51,463 nt of DNA from a virus, in IMG/VR virus record IMGVR_UViG_3300010153_000011, positions 1 through 51,463 of that record; one strand, 5' to 3'. The translations under genes and the position numbers were made by a program. This document shows positions 28,012 through 37,236 of this stretch, piece by piece. Every line of letters begins with the position of its first letter. The stretch's first letter is position 1. A model generated the notes under the pieces. That model was not told where the DNA came from. It did not search any database and saw only the letters and a list, made by a program, of their open reading frames with translations.

Positions 28012-29426
28012 TGCCTTACTTAGCACAGCAACGAACGACTGGCGACACCAATGTTGTCATGAAGCAAGCACGTAAACCAGTATTTGTAGATAACGCACTT
28101 CACTTAGGTGAAATAACTAAACAGGGTTCTAGTAAGTCTAAAGTTACACTAAGGAAGCGCAACACAACATCTTACGCAATCGCATCTACTCACTCCTATG
28201 ATATTGACGAGCGTGAAGATAGTATTGTTTTGACTCACACACCCACAGCGGGGCACGATTCTACTTCTGCAATATATTACATGAACTCTAAACTAGAAGG
28301 AAACGATGCTGCTTCAAATACTCCGCCTTTATTGTATGCTAAAGATAGACAAACTGAAAGATTAGCGTTAGGTTCTACTTCCAGTGGAAGTAAAGGTACA
28401 GTTTTCGCTGTACGCAACATGAAGGGTAGCACTCTTCAAGAGTTAGGATTCGACTCTAAGCGGGCATACGCTGCTCAACCTATTGATGTTGGTCTACGTA
28501 CTACCGACATGGCTATTAGATTAGGTAATGAAGTAGCAGGTGACTTAACTTCAATCAATACTGCTTTACCAATTTCACCATCTAATCCTAATAATGACCG
28601 TAGAAGTTTTACTACAAAGTTTGTAGCCGCAGATTTCTATGGTGTTAACTTAATTACTGCTTTAAGATTCTTAGGAAGGCACGATAATTACATAACTTAC
28701 TTTGAAAGGTTTGGTAGTCTACTCTACGTACCGTTTAATTTTGCTGAAGCAGGTCGTTTTGTGAATAGTTCAATGCGAACAGGTACAGCATCTTCCAACC
28801 CTGTAGATAACACTAGTAATCGAATTATAGTGCAAGGTAAAGCATTAGCCGTCAATGAAAAAGCACGTGCTGAAGTTAATGACGCTGAGCGGCAAAGTGG
28901 TCTTGGTGCTGAGATTATACAAGAGCCGCTAGTAGTTGAAGATTTTACTGTGGGTAGTAATCAACAGGCTAGAATGGTGGCTAATAGTATACTAAAAGCA
29001 AACAACCTATTGAAGGGTAGTCAAAATAGTAACGGCCATCCTTCTTCATGGGATTTGAGGCCCGGTAAGATTATTGAATATGACGGGGTAAGACGTATTT
29101 TGGTTGAGGTTAAACATAATCTAGTGAATAACACAGCCGACCTTGTCTTCTTAACTTTAGATACAGGTATTGAAGGTGTGTTATTAGGTATAACCGAAGG
29201 CTCTCAAAGCATAGGTAGTAATCCAAACACAGTTGAGCAAATAACTGAAACTAACTTTTCATTATTTGGAGAGATTAAAATTGTCACCATTCCAATTATT
29301 ACAATTCAGGGGCACGGAGATTCAGGTTTTATTATAGGAAAAGCCATGAGTAGGGGCACTCTCGGTGCTACTAGTAGCCAAGAAGTCATAGGTGGAAGTA
29401 AAAATACCCCAGTTAGGAGTGAGTAG
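28011..29426 (+). CDS. Baseplate hub-like tail protein
   Basis: A 471-residue protein. ATG 28011 overlaps the TGA of the giant gene (TTGATG), with GGTGA 6 bases upstream. The N-terminal 140 residues are mixed (KVTLRKRNTTSYAIASTHSY). From about residue 195 it has features of tail hub proteins of the gpD/gp27 type: DFYGVNLITALRFLGRHDNY, ARMVANSILKANNLLKG, and SWDLRPGKIIEYDGVRRILV followed by EVKHNLVNNTADLVFLTLDTG, where a late domain defines a frame and measures strands. The last 70 residues are hydrophobic beta. The hub role is inferred from these motifs and from position after the tail-tip genes. Confidence 0.45.
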   Translation: MPYLAQQRTTGDTNVVMKQARKPVFVDNALHLGEITKQGSSKSKVTLRKRNTTSYAIASTHSYDIDEREDSIVLTHTPTAGHDSTSAIYYMNSKLEGNDAASNTPPLLYAKDRQTERLALGSTSSGSKGTVFAVRNMKGSTLQELGFDSKRAYAAQPIDVGLRTTDMAIRLGNEVAGDLTSINTALPISPSNPNNDRRSFTTKFVAADFYGVNLITALRFLGRHDNYITYFERFGSLLYVPFNFAEAGRFVNSSMRTGTASSNPVDNTSNRIIVQGKALAVNEKARAEVNDAERQSGLGAEIIQEPLVVEDFTVGSNQQARMVANSILKANNLLKGSQNSNGHPSSWDLRPGKIIEYDGVRRILVEVKHNLVNNTADLVFLTLDTGIEGVLLGITEGSQSIGSNPNTVEQITETNFSLFGEIKIVTIPIITIQGHGDSGFIIGKAMSRGTLGATSSQEVIGGSKNTPVRSE

Positions 29427-29427
29427 A

Positions 29428-29772
29428 ATGCCGATAAGTGACCACATAAAAAGAACTTTACTAGATACACTTGTTAGTAATATCAATGAAATGATAATTG
29501 GTTTTGATGGGACACCGTCTACAGGTTCGGATGGTGCTGCTGGTAGACCTGCTCTGACCATCAACCCAACGGTTAGAATCATTGATGATAGTACCGTTTT
29601 AGTCGAAGGGTTCATACCTGCGACTGAGTCGTTTACTGATACAATCAAAGAGGTTTACATACAGTTTAGAGGCACATCGTCTTTCACACCAGTGGCTAGA
29701 CACACTATACTACCAATTAACAAAACCACTAAAAATGAAATAAGAATCCAAGTATTGATTGAGGTGAAATAA
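29428..29772 (+). CDS. Small baseplate/fibre-adapter candidate
   Basis: A 114-residue protein. ATG 29428 is favoured because GGAGTGA lies about 7 bases upstream; an in-frame GTG at 29392 would overlap the hub-like gene by 35 bases. It begins with a helix (DHIKRTLLDTLVSNINEMI), then a Gly-rich turn and a beta sandwich-like region (NPTVRIIDDSTVLVEGFIP; TIKEVYIQFRGTSSFTPVAR). It ends in TAATG overlapping the fibre gene. Position between hub and fibre suggests a baseplate connector or fibre adapter. No family was recognised. Confidence 0.5.
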   Translation: MPISDHIKRTLLDTLVSNINEMIIGFDGTPSTGSDGAAGRPALTINPTVRIIDDSTVLVEGFIPATESFTDTIKEVYIQFRGTSSFTPVARHTILPINKTTKNEIRIQVLIEVK

Positions 29773-32700
29773 TGACTACAAATAACCCACTATCAGGTCA
29801 CACAGATGGCACTAACGATGGACTAAAAGATGGCGACCACATTCTGTCGCCCTCGCTAACTAACTTATACGAAGGTGTACACGGAAATGGTATATTGTTA
29901 CCCAATGATACAGCCTACGGTGATAGCGATAGAAACGACCCGCCTGATTTACCCGGTGCTATAAGTGCAGGTTCAGCGGCAAATCAGTTCATAGTCAAGG
30001 CTTGTAACGTCATATTAGACGGAGTTGTTTATGCTATAGGTGGTGGAAGTAATATAACAGTCACACTGACTTCTACTACTTCGGAAAAACTAGGAAGTTT
30101 CACAGCATTAAGCACTAATCAAGAATGTATTTTCGTAGTTATTGCTACCGCTGAGGGTCTAAAAGTCACTCAGACTACACCAATTGGTACAGCGTCAGGT
30201 GCTTATGCTTCAATTACTGGCAGTGCTACTTCTTATCTCAAAACTGGCGGCGGCGCTGGAGCGAACAGACAGTCCATTGTACTAGGTACTGTAAGGGCAA
30301 CTAGAGTCACTGGTTCTACAGTAGGAGACTTAAACATCCAATCCTTATCTGAGTACAATGATAAGCGTGTGTTCGTTAGACCTTCTCCTCTTTACTTATC
30401 TCCAGTCACTACTGGTGCTGTAGGTGCTACTGCTGAACTTGATGACCACACTGCCTTGGCTCAGATTCATGGTACTGGTCAACATGGTGCTTTAGGCGCT
30501 AACGGTGTTATATGGCAGTCCTATGGAAGTCAACTCGGTAGCACTACTGCTGGTGATAACGATAAAGATGTAGTCTACTACAGTGGTACACACGCTGCTC
30601 GTTTCACTCGCTCAGTATTTGACCGTGTATTAACAAGTACAGCGGCCAGTCTTACGCTCACATCAACAGATGCTAACATACTCATACTCACACCCGGAAG
30701 TAATGCTAATATCATAACAAGTGGTACATTCCCTGCTGGTTATGTAATACATATTAGAAATCTACACGCTTCAAATTATGTAAGGTTCGCTCTTACATCT
30801 TCTTCAAGTAGTACAATGGTTACTTATTATGAAATAGCGGCTGCTACTTGTGCTAGTTTTGTATGCACTGTTAGTCATGCTAGTTACCCAACCTTTAGTC
30901 TATTGATGGATGATACCATAGACACCCCTCAACTAGCCGCTAACGCTGTTACACTCGACAAAATGGCTGGAATACCGAGAGGTAAAATCATAGTCGGGGA
31001 TGCAAGTGGTGACCCTTCCCATCTTGCGGCTGGCGCTAACGGTAAACTACTAGTTGCTGATGCAAACGGTGACCCTTCTTGGACCACTGTAAGCGGTGAT
31101 GTCACCATAAGTGCTGGTGCTGTAACCATCGGTAACGATAAGATTGACAGTCAGCACTATGTTGATGGTTCAATAGATACAGCGCATGTTGGTAATGACC
31201 AAATAACCTATGCTAAGATACAGGATGTATCAGCAACTAATAAAATACTGGGAAGAGATTCTTCAGGTGCAGGAGTCATTGAGGAAATTGCTCCTGCTGA
31301 TGTACGCACTATGCTGAATGTTGCTGATGGTGCTACTGCATATACAGATGCAGATGCTATTGCCGCAGTTGAGGGAGAGTCTACACTGGTGTTACAATCA
31401 GGGACTACAATAGGTACTGATTTGAAATTAACCACATCTTCTGATGATGCTATTATAGAGAATGTAACCAGCGATAAAGATATTATTTTCAAAGCAAACG
31501 ATGGGGGTACTCCTACAGAAATAATGAGAGTAGATGGTTCGACTTCAAGAGTGGGTATTGGGACTGCGGCTCCTTCTACGAAATTACATGTTAAAGGTAC
31601 AGATGCGGTTTTTACTATTGAAGATACATCAATAGGTATTGCGGCACTTACTAATGCAATGTCGGGAATAAATGTAGTAAGCGCAGGTATGAATGCAGGT
31701 GCTTCTAAGTTCGGAAGTGCAGTTAAGTTTCTATCCACTGACCCTCAACTTACAACCGAGAATCCTAAGTTTTTAGCGGCATTAGTTCCAAGAGCAACAG
31801 AAACTTATGACCATGATATTGACGGAGGAATGGCATTAGATTTCGCAATAACTGATAATGCACAAGGGGCGACTAATGTCCCTGTTGTAAAAATGACAAT
31901 TGACCATACAGGTTTTGTTGGAATTGGTACAGATAGCCCCGATGCTAATTTACATGTAGTTGGTGCTGGTTCGGGCGACCATCTTATTTTAGAAGGAACT
32001 TTAGGTAGTGCTATTACTTCTGCGCCTAATATGGTATTGTTTAGAAATGGTGATGATGCAGCCGCAGATATTGACGATAACGATTTAATAGGTCAAATTG
32101 TTTTTAGAGGTGAAAATGATGCTAGTACACCCCAAGAAGTAAATTATGCTACAATTGAAGGAGGTATGGATGATACATCAGATGGTAGTGAAGATGGTCA
32201 TATAACCTTTAATTTAATTGAAGCGGGAACTCTTACTGAGTTTATGAGGCTTAGGGCTACTACAAGAGATGTAGTAGTTAATGACCAAGGAGATGATATT
32301 GATTTTAGAGTTGAAGGAGATACTGATAGTAACTTATTATTTACTGACGCTTCTACTGATATGGTAGGTATTGGTACTTCTAGTCCTGCCGGTAAATTAC
32401 ATGTAAAGACATCAAGTGTTAATTATGCCGCTTTATTTGAAAGCAATGATGATGGCGCAAGTGCCGCACCCGATGTAGCATTGTATAGAAATAGTGCTAC
32501 ACCTGCAAATGGAGATGATTTAGGTCATTTAATTTGGAGAGGGGTAACTACTGATAATGCAGGTTCACCGACTCTTACAAGAGGAAACTACGCTGATATA
32601 TTCTGCGAGGCTCAAGCAGTAACTACGGGGGCAGATAGCGGAAAGATGCACCTTAGAACTAAAAAGGCTGGAACTATGAATAAAGTGATTAGTTTAACTG

Positions 32701-33155
32701 CTAATGAAGTTGTAATAAATGAAAGTGGAAATGCTTCAAATATAGATATTGATTTAAGAGTAGAAAGTACAGGTAATGACAATATGTTGTTTGTTGATTC
32801 TGCGAATGATGAAGTTGGTATAGGGACGAATAGTCCCGAAGCAACTCTTGATATTCTTTCGGGTGGAACCTTTAGAAATACTAGATTACTTACTGTATCT
32901 GTATCGGGAAGCACTACTTTAACGGAAGCAGCCCACGCTGGTAGATATAATATATGTGCTGGGAATATAACGCTTCCTTCTACTTCTACTGCTGGTGAAC
33001 ATTATGCTATTCTAAATACGACAGGTGGAGATATTACTATTGGTCGTAATGGAAACAATATCAACGGTGCTGGCTCTGACGCTACTTTGGGAACATTCAA
33101 AGCCGCTACTTGTATCGCTATTGGGTCTAATAATTGGATGGTAATTGGTGTTTGA
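29772..33155 (+). CDS. Tail fibre protein with repeated VGIGT motifs
   Basis: A 1,127-residue fibre coupled by TAATG to the adapter candidate. Residues 1-400 look like the attachment half (SGHTDGTNDGLKDGDHILSP; YLSPVTTGAVGATAELDDHT). Residues 400-530 contain the widespread fibre element LAANAVTLDKMAGIPRGKI and MLNVADGATAYTDADAI. From about 590 to 1030 the motif VGIGT..P...LHV occurs four times at intervals of 122, 149 and 150 residues, a pattern typical of trimeric marine phage fibres and adhesins. The end (AGRYNICAGNITLPSTSTAG) resembles a beta-prism tip. Base composition and codon choice appear to change from about 31,400 on, consistent with exchange of the distal part. Likely host recognition. 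Confidence 0.8.
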   Translation: MTTNNPLSGHTDGTNDGLKDGDHILSPSLTNLYEGVHGNGILLPNDTAYGDSDRNDPPDLPGAISAGSAANQFIVKACNVILDGVVYAIGGGSNITVTLTSTTSEKLGSFTALSTNQECIFVVIATAEGLKVTQTTPIGTASGAYASITGSATSYLKTGGGAGANRQSIVLGTVRATRVTGSTVGDLNIQSLSEYNDKRVFVRPSPLYLSPVTTGAVGATAELDDHTALAQIHGTGQHGALGANGVIWQSYGSQLGSTTAGDNDKDVVYYSGTHAARFTRSVFDRVLTSTAASLTLTSTDANILILTPGSNANIITSGTFPAGYVIHIRNLHASNYVRFALTSSSSSTMVTYYEIAAATCASFVCTVSHASYPTFSLLMDDTIDTPQLAANAVTLDKMAGIPRGKIIVGDASGDPSHLAAGANGKLLVADANGDPSWTTVSGDVTISAGAVTIGNDKIDSQHYVDGSIDTAHVGNDQITYAKIQDVSATNKILGRDSSGAGVIEEIAPADVRTMLNVADGATAYTDADAIAAVEGESTLVLQSGTTIGTDLKLTTSSDDAIIENVTSDKDIIFKANDGGTPTEIMRVDGSTSRVGIGTAAPSTKLHVKGTDAVFTIEDTSIGIAALTNAMSGINVVSAGMNAGASKFGSAVKFLSTDPQLTTENPKFLAALVPRATETYDHDIDGGMALDFAITDNAQGATNVPVVKMTIDHTGFVGIGTDSPDANLHVVGAGSGDHLILEGTLGSAITSAPNMVLFRNGDDAAADIDDNDLIGQIVFRGENDASTPQEVNYATIEGGMDDTSDGSEDGHITFNLIEAGTLTEFMRLRATTRDVVVNDQGDDIDFRVEGDTDSNLLFTDASTDMVGIGTSSPAGKLHVKTSSVNYAALFESNDDGASAAPDVALYRNSATPANGDDLGHLIWRGVTTDNAGSPTLTRGNYADIFCEAQAVTTGADSGKMHLRTKKAGTMNKVISLTANEVVINESGNASNIDIDLRVESTGNDNMLFVDSANDEVGIGTNSPEATLDILSGGTFRNTRLLTVSVSGSTTLTEAAHAGRYNICAGNITLPSTSTAGEHYAILNTTGGDITIGRNGNNINGAGSDATLGTFKAATCIAIGSNNWMVIGV
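31551..32862 (+). repeat. Four diverged VGIGT..P...LHV repeats in the tail fibre gene
   Basis: The repeat cores start at 31551, 31917, 32364 and 32814. They encode VGIGTAAPSTKLHVKG, VGIGTDSPDANLHVVG, VGIGTSSPAGKLHVKT and VGIGTNSPEATLDILS. Spacings are 366, 447 and 450 bp. The segments between them share DFRVEGDTDSNLLFTD-type and EFMRL-type phrases, so each unit is a longer diverged domain of about 120-150 residues. They may be repeated shaft modules that allow recombination-driven length change. Confidence 0.8.
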
Positions 33156-33156
33156 A

Positions 33157-33591
33157 ATGTATATTGTTTTAGCAGGTTGCTCTCAACAAGGTGCATCATC
33201 ACCTTTGGCGGCTTCAATCATAATAGATGGTTCTGCACCTTTAGTTGATTTAGTAGAACATGCCGATGTTGCGGGTAGTGGGGCTTTTACTACGGGTGCT
33301 GGTGGAATCCCAATATGGGATGTTTCAGTAGTTGCTACGGGTGGAACCGGTAGTTATACCTATAATTGGCAACATGCAGAAGTCCGTGATGTTACTAATT
33401 CATTCAGCGTTGGTTCTGCTGGAACAACAAATGCGGCTAGATACAATACTTTGGCTATTGACGGTACAATTCCGGGAAGTGCTTTAGACCCACCAAATGA
33501 TGCTCTTTACGAACTTACATGTACGGTAGATGACGGCGTTGATACCGCACAAGCAACTATTCAATGTGCGGTAGTTGGTATTCCACTATGA
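33157..33591 (+). CDS. Small Ig/PKD-like protein following the tail fibre
   Basis: A 144-residue protein. ATG 33157 lies 1 bp after the fibre stop; in-frame TTG 33145 and GTG 33148 are weaker choices. Residues about 50-140 look like one PKD/Ig-like sandwich (WDVSVVATGGTGSYTYNWQH; ALYELTCTVDDGVDTAQATI). The N-terminus reads MYIVLAGCSQQG, which superficially resembles a lipobox but lacks a basic start. Its composition is like the distal fibre region. A fibre-associated or capsid-surface adhesion role is likely. Its 3' end overlaps the end of the opposing gene by 6 bases. Confidence 0.6.
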   Translation: MYIVLAGCSQQGASSPLAASIIIDGSAPLVDLVEHADVAGSGAFTTGAGGIPIWDVSVVATGGTGSYTYNWQHAEVRDVTNSFSVGSAGTTNAARYNTLAIDGTIPGSALDPPNDALYELTCTVDDGVDTAQATIQCAVVGIPL

Positions 33592-33756
33592 TTGAGTGAA
33601 CACGCTATCCTGCCACATATGACCGCACTCTTTGCAGCACCATAGGCTCAGGCGCTCCTTGTCACCATCAAGGAAGCGTGCCTGTAGCCGCCTAGGTATA
33701 TGCTCGTGACCGCATCTGCGACACTTGACTTTCATCTTGTCTAGTAGTCTACCCAT
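33586..33756 (-). CDS. Small zinc-ribbon protein coupled to the chaperonin gene
   Basis: A 56-residue protein. The start ATG (33756-33754) overlaps the chaperonin stop (TGATG), and the stop TAG (33588-33586) lies within the end of the convergent Ig-like gene. The product starts [19 protein letters not shown] and carries a zinc ribbon: CRRC, a basic linker of about 25 residues, then CKEC followed by GHMW. A fifth Cys precedes the second pair (WCCKEC). Translational coupling to the chaperonin and the compact Zn ribbon suggest a regulator or substrate adapter. That is inference. Its length is below common gene-calling cutoffs, so it is easily missed. Confidence 0.75.
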   Translation of the reverse strand: MGRLLDKMKVKCRRCGHEHIPRRLQARFLDGDKERLSLWCCKECGHMWQDSVFTQS

Positions 33757-35231
33757 CACTCACCACGTCTACCGATGATGTCATCTATTCTGAGTATAGC
33801 AGTAGTGACTTCAGTTGCGCTGGTGATAGCACTTTGAATGAGTGACATTGGCTCATAGACTTGAGCGTCATCCATGTCTTTAATCCCGCCTGTCTCTATA
33901 TCAGGACCGAATGGTAGACCCGAGTGTCTCATGGCTAGAACAGTGTCTAGTGCATCGTGACCTGCGTTTTCAGCGATAGTACCCGGAATAGATTCGAGCG
34001 CATCAGCGAATGCCTCTATAGCCATCTGAGCACGACCTCCGACTTCACTAGCGTTAGCACGTAGGTGTGAGGCTAGAGCCACATATGTAGTGCCTCCGCC
34101 GTAGCAGATAGCGTCACCGTTAGCCACTAGTGAGACGACACCCAAAGCGTCATCGAACCCACGTTGAACTTCATCAAGTGTAGACTGTGTAGCACCGAAT
34201 AGAACTAGAGTAGCCTCACTAGATGCTAGGTCACTGCTCACGAATAGATAGTCTACGTCATTGTAACGACGGCGGTCTATTACTGCTGCACTTACTTCCA
34301 TATCTGATTCAGGTATATGGTATGGCTTTACACCAAACTCATTACCTAGCCTCTTCATAGTGCTTTCAGGTACTCTTCTCACTACGAGGATATTGCGCTT
34401 TCGTAGATACTGTACTACTGTATCATGTACACCATCACGCACTATCACGACATTAGCACCGCTGTCTACGATGTGTTTTGCTGAGTCAAGCAATTGCTCA
34501 CGACCAACATTTTTCAGTGTACTATATGAAGCAGCATCAACTTGAACCTGAACATTACCATCTTGCTTCTGTTCCTCAAGACCGTTATTGATTAGAAGAA
34601 CACAAGTGCTATCACCATTTAAATCACCGTCACCTGTAGTTACATCTTTGTTTAGAACTACACCGCTGAATAGATAAGAGTCAGCCAATGCACCACCGGG
34701 CGCTGCTAGAACACGAACGTCTGAAGCATCACCTACTGCATTGATTGTATCGACACATAGTTGAGCGACCTTTTGGTCTGAAGTTTCTAAAGACTTACCA
34801 GTGATAGCAGTCTTAGCGATAGATTGTAACTGTCTCTCGCCTTCAACTGCAAGACTAGGTAGGAATGCTTGTACCATGTCTCTTGCTTTACTGTAGCCTT
34901 TGTTTACCACATTAGGATGAAGACCCTTGTCAAACAATGTCTCAGCGTTACTTAGTAACTGACCCGCTATGACTACGCTACTTGTAGTACCGTCGTAACA
35001 ATTAGTCTCCTGAACCTTAGACACTTCTACTATCATCTTAGCAGCAGGGTGGGCACTATCTAACTCACGTAGGATAGTAGCGCCATCGTTTGTTACTATG
35101 ACGTTACCACCACCGTCGACCATCATCTTGTCCATACCCATAGGCCCTAGTGTAGTACGAACTGTACTCACAATCCGCTTCACTGCCTCTATGTTCATCC
35201 TTTGTGCATTGTGGTTTTTATTTTCACTCAT
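33756..35231 (-). CDS. Group II chaperonin (thermosome-like, Hsp60/CCT family)
   Basis: A 491-residue ATP-driven protein-folding subunit of the archaeal/eukaryotic CCT type. It keeps the family landmarks: [11 protein letters not shown] (26-36), NDGATIL (48-54), an ATP-site loop CYDGTTSS (78-85) where the family usually reads GDGTT but Asp80 and GTT remain, TAITGK near 137, a late DDALGVVSL, a YGGGT nucleotide-pocket segment, and [21 protein letters not shown]. Cellular thermosomes are usually about 540-550 residues, so it is somewhat shorter. The start overlaps the exonuclease stop (ATGA) and the stop overlaps the Zn-ribbon start. Group II chaperonins have, to my recollection, been noted in magrovirus genomes. 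It may fold capsid or giant tail proteins. Confidence 0.93.
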   Translation of the reverse strand: MSENKNHNAQRMNIEAVKRIVSTVRTTLGPMGMDKMMVDGGGNVIVTNDGATILRELDSAHPAAKMIVEVSKVQETNCYDGTTSSVVIAGQLLSNAETLFDKGLHPNVVNKGYSKARDMVQAFLPSLAVEGERQLQSIAKTAITGKSLETSDQKVAQLCVDTINAVGDASDVRVLAAPGGALADSYLFSGVVLNKDVTTGDGDLNGDSTCVLLINNGLEEQKQDGNVQVQVDAASYSTLKNVGREQLLDSAKHIVDSGANVVIVRDGVHDTVVQYLRKRNILVVRRVPESTMKRLGNEFGVKPYHIPESDMEVSAAVIDRRRYNDVDYLFVSSDLASSEATLVLFGATQSTLDEVQRGFDDALGVVSLVANGDAICYGGGTTYVALASHLRANASEVGGRAQMAIEAFADALESIPGTIAENAGHDALDTVLAMRHSGLPFGPDIETGGIKDMDDAQVYEPMSLIQSAITSATEVTTAILRIDDIIGRRGE

Positions 35232-35833
35232 TTCCAGTTCACCTCTATTTCTACAACTGACCCATCTTCCAAGGAGCGACTCTTAATCACTCCATTTTCA
35301 CGGCCATATTCGTATAGGTCGTAGGTCAATTGAGAATCTTTCAGACAGTATTCTGCTACCTCTAGGTAGCGACCTGCTCTCCATGCTTCAGGGGCATCGT
35401 GGCTTGACATGCTCTTACCGACATCCAGTGTATTACGAGCCAGTAGTTCTAGGCTCGTAGCGATGTTTTTACCACCGGCTTTGTTTACAAGTAATTTAGT
35501 ATCAATTACATTTTCTGCTTTATTCATTAAGTCTCCAGCAGTCCAGCAGTCTAGTGCTGCATTAAGAACAGGCAGGTCGAACTTCTTGATGTTGTGACCT
35601 AGGATGACACCACCTCCGTCTATGTGCTTCTGTAAGTGGTCACCTAGTATACGTGGGTGTAAGTCATGGACTTCAGCCCCAACCATTTCAATGTCTTCTT
35701 TACTAAACACATGACCGTTTTCACCATCCCATGTTGCTACTACTGTAGGTTCAAAGAGAGAGTGTTTATCCCACCCTCCTATCTCATACGAATAGTTACC
35801 AGTCTCAATATCTAATGCCATTACCTTACTCAT
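35228..35833 (-). CDS. DEDDy 3'-5' exonuclease, RNase H fold (PolB-exonuclease-like)
   Basis: A 201-residue protein with the exonuclease motif set: Exo I ALDIETG (Asp and Glu), Exo [14 protein letters not shown] (Asn and Asp), and Exo III YCLKD, with Tyr and Asp in the DEDDy spacing. It matches the stand-alone exonuclease family related to the proofreading domain of B-type polymerases. It should remove nucleotides from 3' ends during replication or repair. The start overlaps the MCM-like stop (ATGA) and the stop overlaps the chaperonin start (ATGA), so the three are probably co-translated. The separate PolB of this virus has a changed Exo II motif, so this enzyme could help proofreading. Confidence 0.85.
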   Translation of the reverse strand: MSKVMALDIETGNYSYEIGGWDKHSLFEPTVVATWDGENGHVFSKEDIEMVGAEVHDLHPRILGDHLQKHIDGGGVILGHNIKKFDLPVLNAALDCWTAGDLMNKAENVIDTKLLVNKAGGKNIATSLELLARNTLDVGKSMSSHDAPEAWRAGRYLEVAEYCLKDSQLTYDLYEYGRENGVIKSRSLEDGSVVEIEVNWK

Positions 35834-37236
35834 GCTTCAGCCTCCTTTAGCCTGATGTAAACAACAGCACCGTCCTTTGCTGCGTTGAACATATATGCCG
35901 CCCAATCGTTAAACTTCTTGAACCCTGTGGCTTTGGTGATGTGATGATTCTGACAATACTGTTGGATGACTGCTGCCTTCTTATGCCAGCCGTCACCACG
36001 CTTGTCTAGTTCTACAGAAGATACTGCATTAAATGCCGCTAGCCAGTCTTTCCTGTGTACTTCCTTCTCCATCTTCTTAGCGCCGACTTCTACTTCTCCT
36101 TCTAACCATTGGATTAGATTCTTGAATAAGTCGTATAGAATATCCTTAGCCATGTCAAGATGCTCACCAGTAACTACCCACGTGTCATCCATCATCGCTA
36201 TGTGTGTAGCGAGGATAACTGAGTAGTTCTCCATAGCAGGTACGAATGATGCAACAACATCAGCGATAGCGAAGTTAAGGTCTTTCAGTAACCCATAGAA
36301 GTCTTCTACCACGTCGTATGTAGCGGCGTAGAATGAATCATCAACAGTGAACATTTCATGCTTAATTGATTGTACTAATTCTTCTTGGTCAGGGCGAGAC
36401 ATCTCAGTCCATTCAGTAAAAGTAGTTTCAGTTAGATTCAGAACACGGTCACGTAGGCGCTTCTCTAATCCAGTAAAGTAAGCGACGATGTCATCGTATG
36501 ATACGTCACCACCAGTGCCTTTAGTGAACGCCCGGTTCATACGTATCTGAGAAACCTCTTGTCTCCTGTCCATGTCCCAGTGCGACCAGTATAGCAGGAC
36601 ACGTTGGAAGATACCCTTAGTTAGAACGTACTCCTTAACCCCCTTCGGTGGGTAGGTAGTAATCCATAACGAGGCTAGTGACTCAGTCTCTATCCTCCTA
36701 CCACTCAAGTGCTTTACTAACACGTTGCTGTTACTACCGATTGGGTTACAGGCTGACTGTAGATAGAGTACAGTCTCTTGACTGTGCTTACCGGGATTGA
36801 GGATGATAGAGCCTTCGTCGAAGTTCAATGCCTTCTGCCCACCTAGCATACCGTCTGTCTGCACCTGTACCTGTTCCTTCTTACCGTCTTCGTTAACACG
36901 GACTTCAGAAGTTACACCACCTACTAGACCAGCATCTGACCCAGTAGTATATGCGTCACTATCTAAACCGCAATCCTTCAGTACGTCACCTACGAACTCC
37001 CAAGCAATTGACTTACCAGTCCTAGAAGGTTGAATCCAAAAACAATGTACACGTGGGTCAAGGTGAGTTGAGTCCCACGGTATGCGTACATAGGGCGCTG
37101 CTACCTGTCCTTGTATGAAGAAGAATGATAGCATCGCTGGTATGTCATTGTCTATACTTACTCTACCGAACTCCTCCACGTAACCCTTGAAGAAGTCGAA
37201 CTTGTTGACCACTTGGTAATCTGTTGCTTTGCGCAT
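35830..37236 (-). CDS. Divergent MCM-like AAA+ ATPase with C-terminal winged helix, probable replicative helicase
   Basis: A 468-residue protein. Walker A is PSRTGKS (70-76), about 65 residues from the start. It is followed by TGSDAGLVGGV (98-108), which resembles the conserved SAAGLTA element after Walker A in MCMs. A Walker B-like LNFDEGSII (137-145) and a sensor-1-like LWITTYPP (190-197) follow. GIFQRVLLYW (209-218) resembles the MCM arginine-finger SRFDL region. The C-terminal 70 residues (GWHKKAAVIQQYCQNHHITK, FKKFNDW) look like a winged helix. The N-terminal OB/zinc domain of cellular MCMs (about 600-700 residues) is absent. No other helicase is visible in the window. A DUF3987-type primase-associated ATPase is an alternative. 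Confidence 0.6.
   Translation of the reverse strand: MRKATDYQVVNKFDFFKGYVEEFGRVSIDNDIPAMLSFFFIQGQVAAPYVRIPWDSTHLDPRVHCFWIQPSRTGKSIAWEFVGDVLKDCGLDSDAYTTGSDAGLVGGVTSEVRVNEDGKKEQVQVQTDGMLGGQKALNFDEGSIILNPGKHSQETVLYLQSACNPIGSNSNVLVKHLSGRRIETESLASLWITTYPPKGVKEYVLTKGIFQRVLLYWSHWDMDRRQEVSQIRMNRAFTKGTGGDVSYDDIVAYFTGLEKRLRDRVLNLTETTFTEWTEMSRPDQEELVQSIKHEMFTVDDSFYAATYDVVEDFYGLLKDLNFAIADVVASFVPAMENYSVILATHIAMMDDTWVVTGEHLDMAKDILYDLFKNLIQWLEGEVEVGAKKMEKEVHRKDWLAAFNAVSSVELDKRGDGWHKKAAVIQQYCQNHHITKATGFKKFNDWAAYMFNAAKDGAVVYIRLKEAEA

Noticed and set aside
31208-31738. 176-residue open frame on the minus strand
   Set aside because: It is antisense to the tail fibre; its hydrophobic Ser/Ile/Val content is what the complement of Thr/Asp/Gly-rich fibre codons produces.
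33157-33195. Lipobox-like LAGC at the start of the Ig-like protein
   Set aside because: There is no basic n-region and only six residues precede the Cys, so a lipoprotein signal is unlikely.
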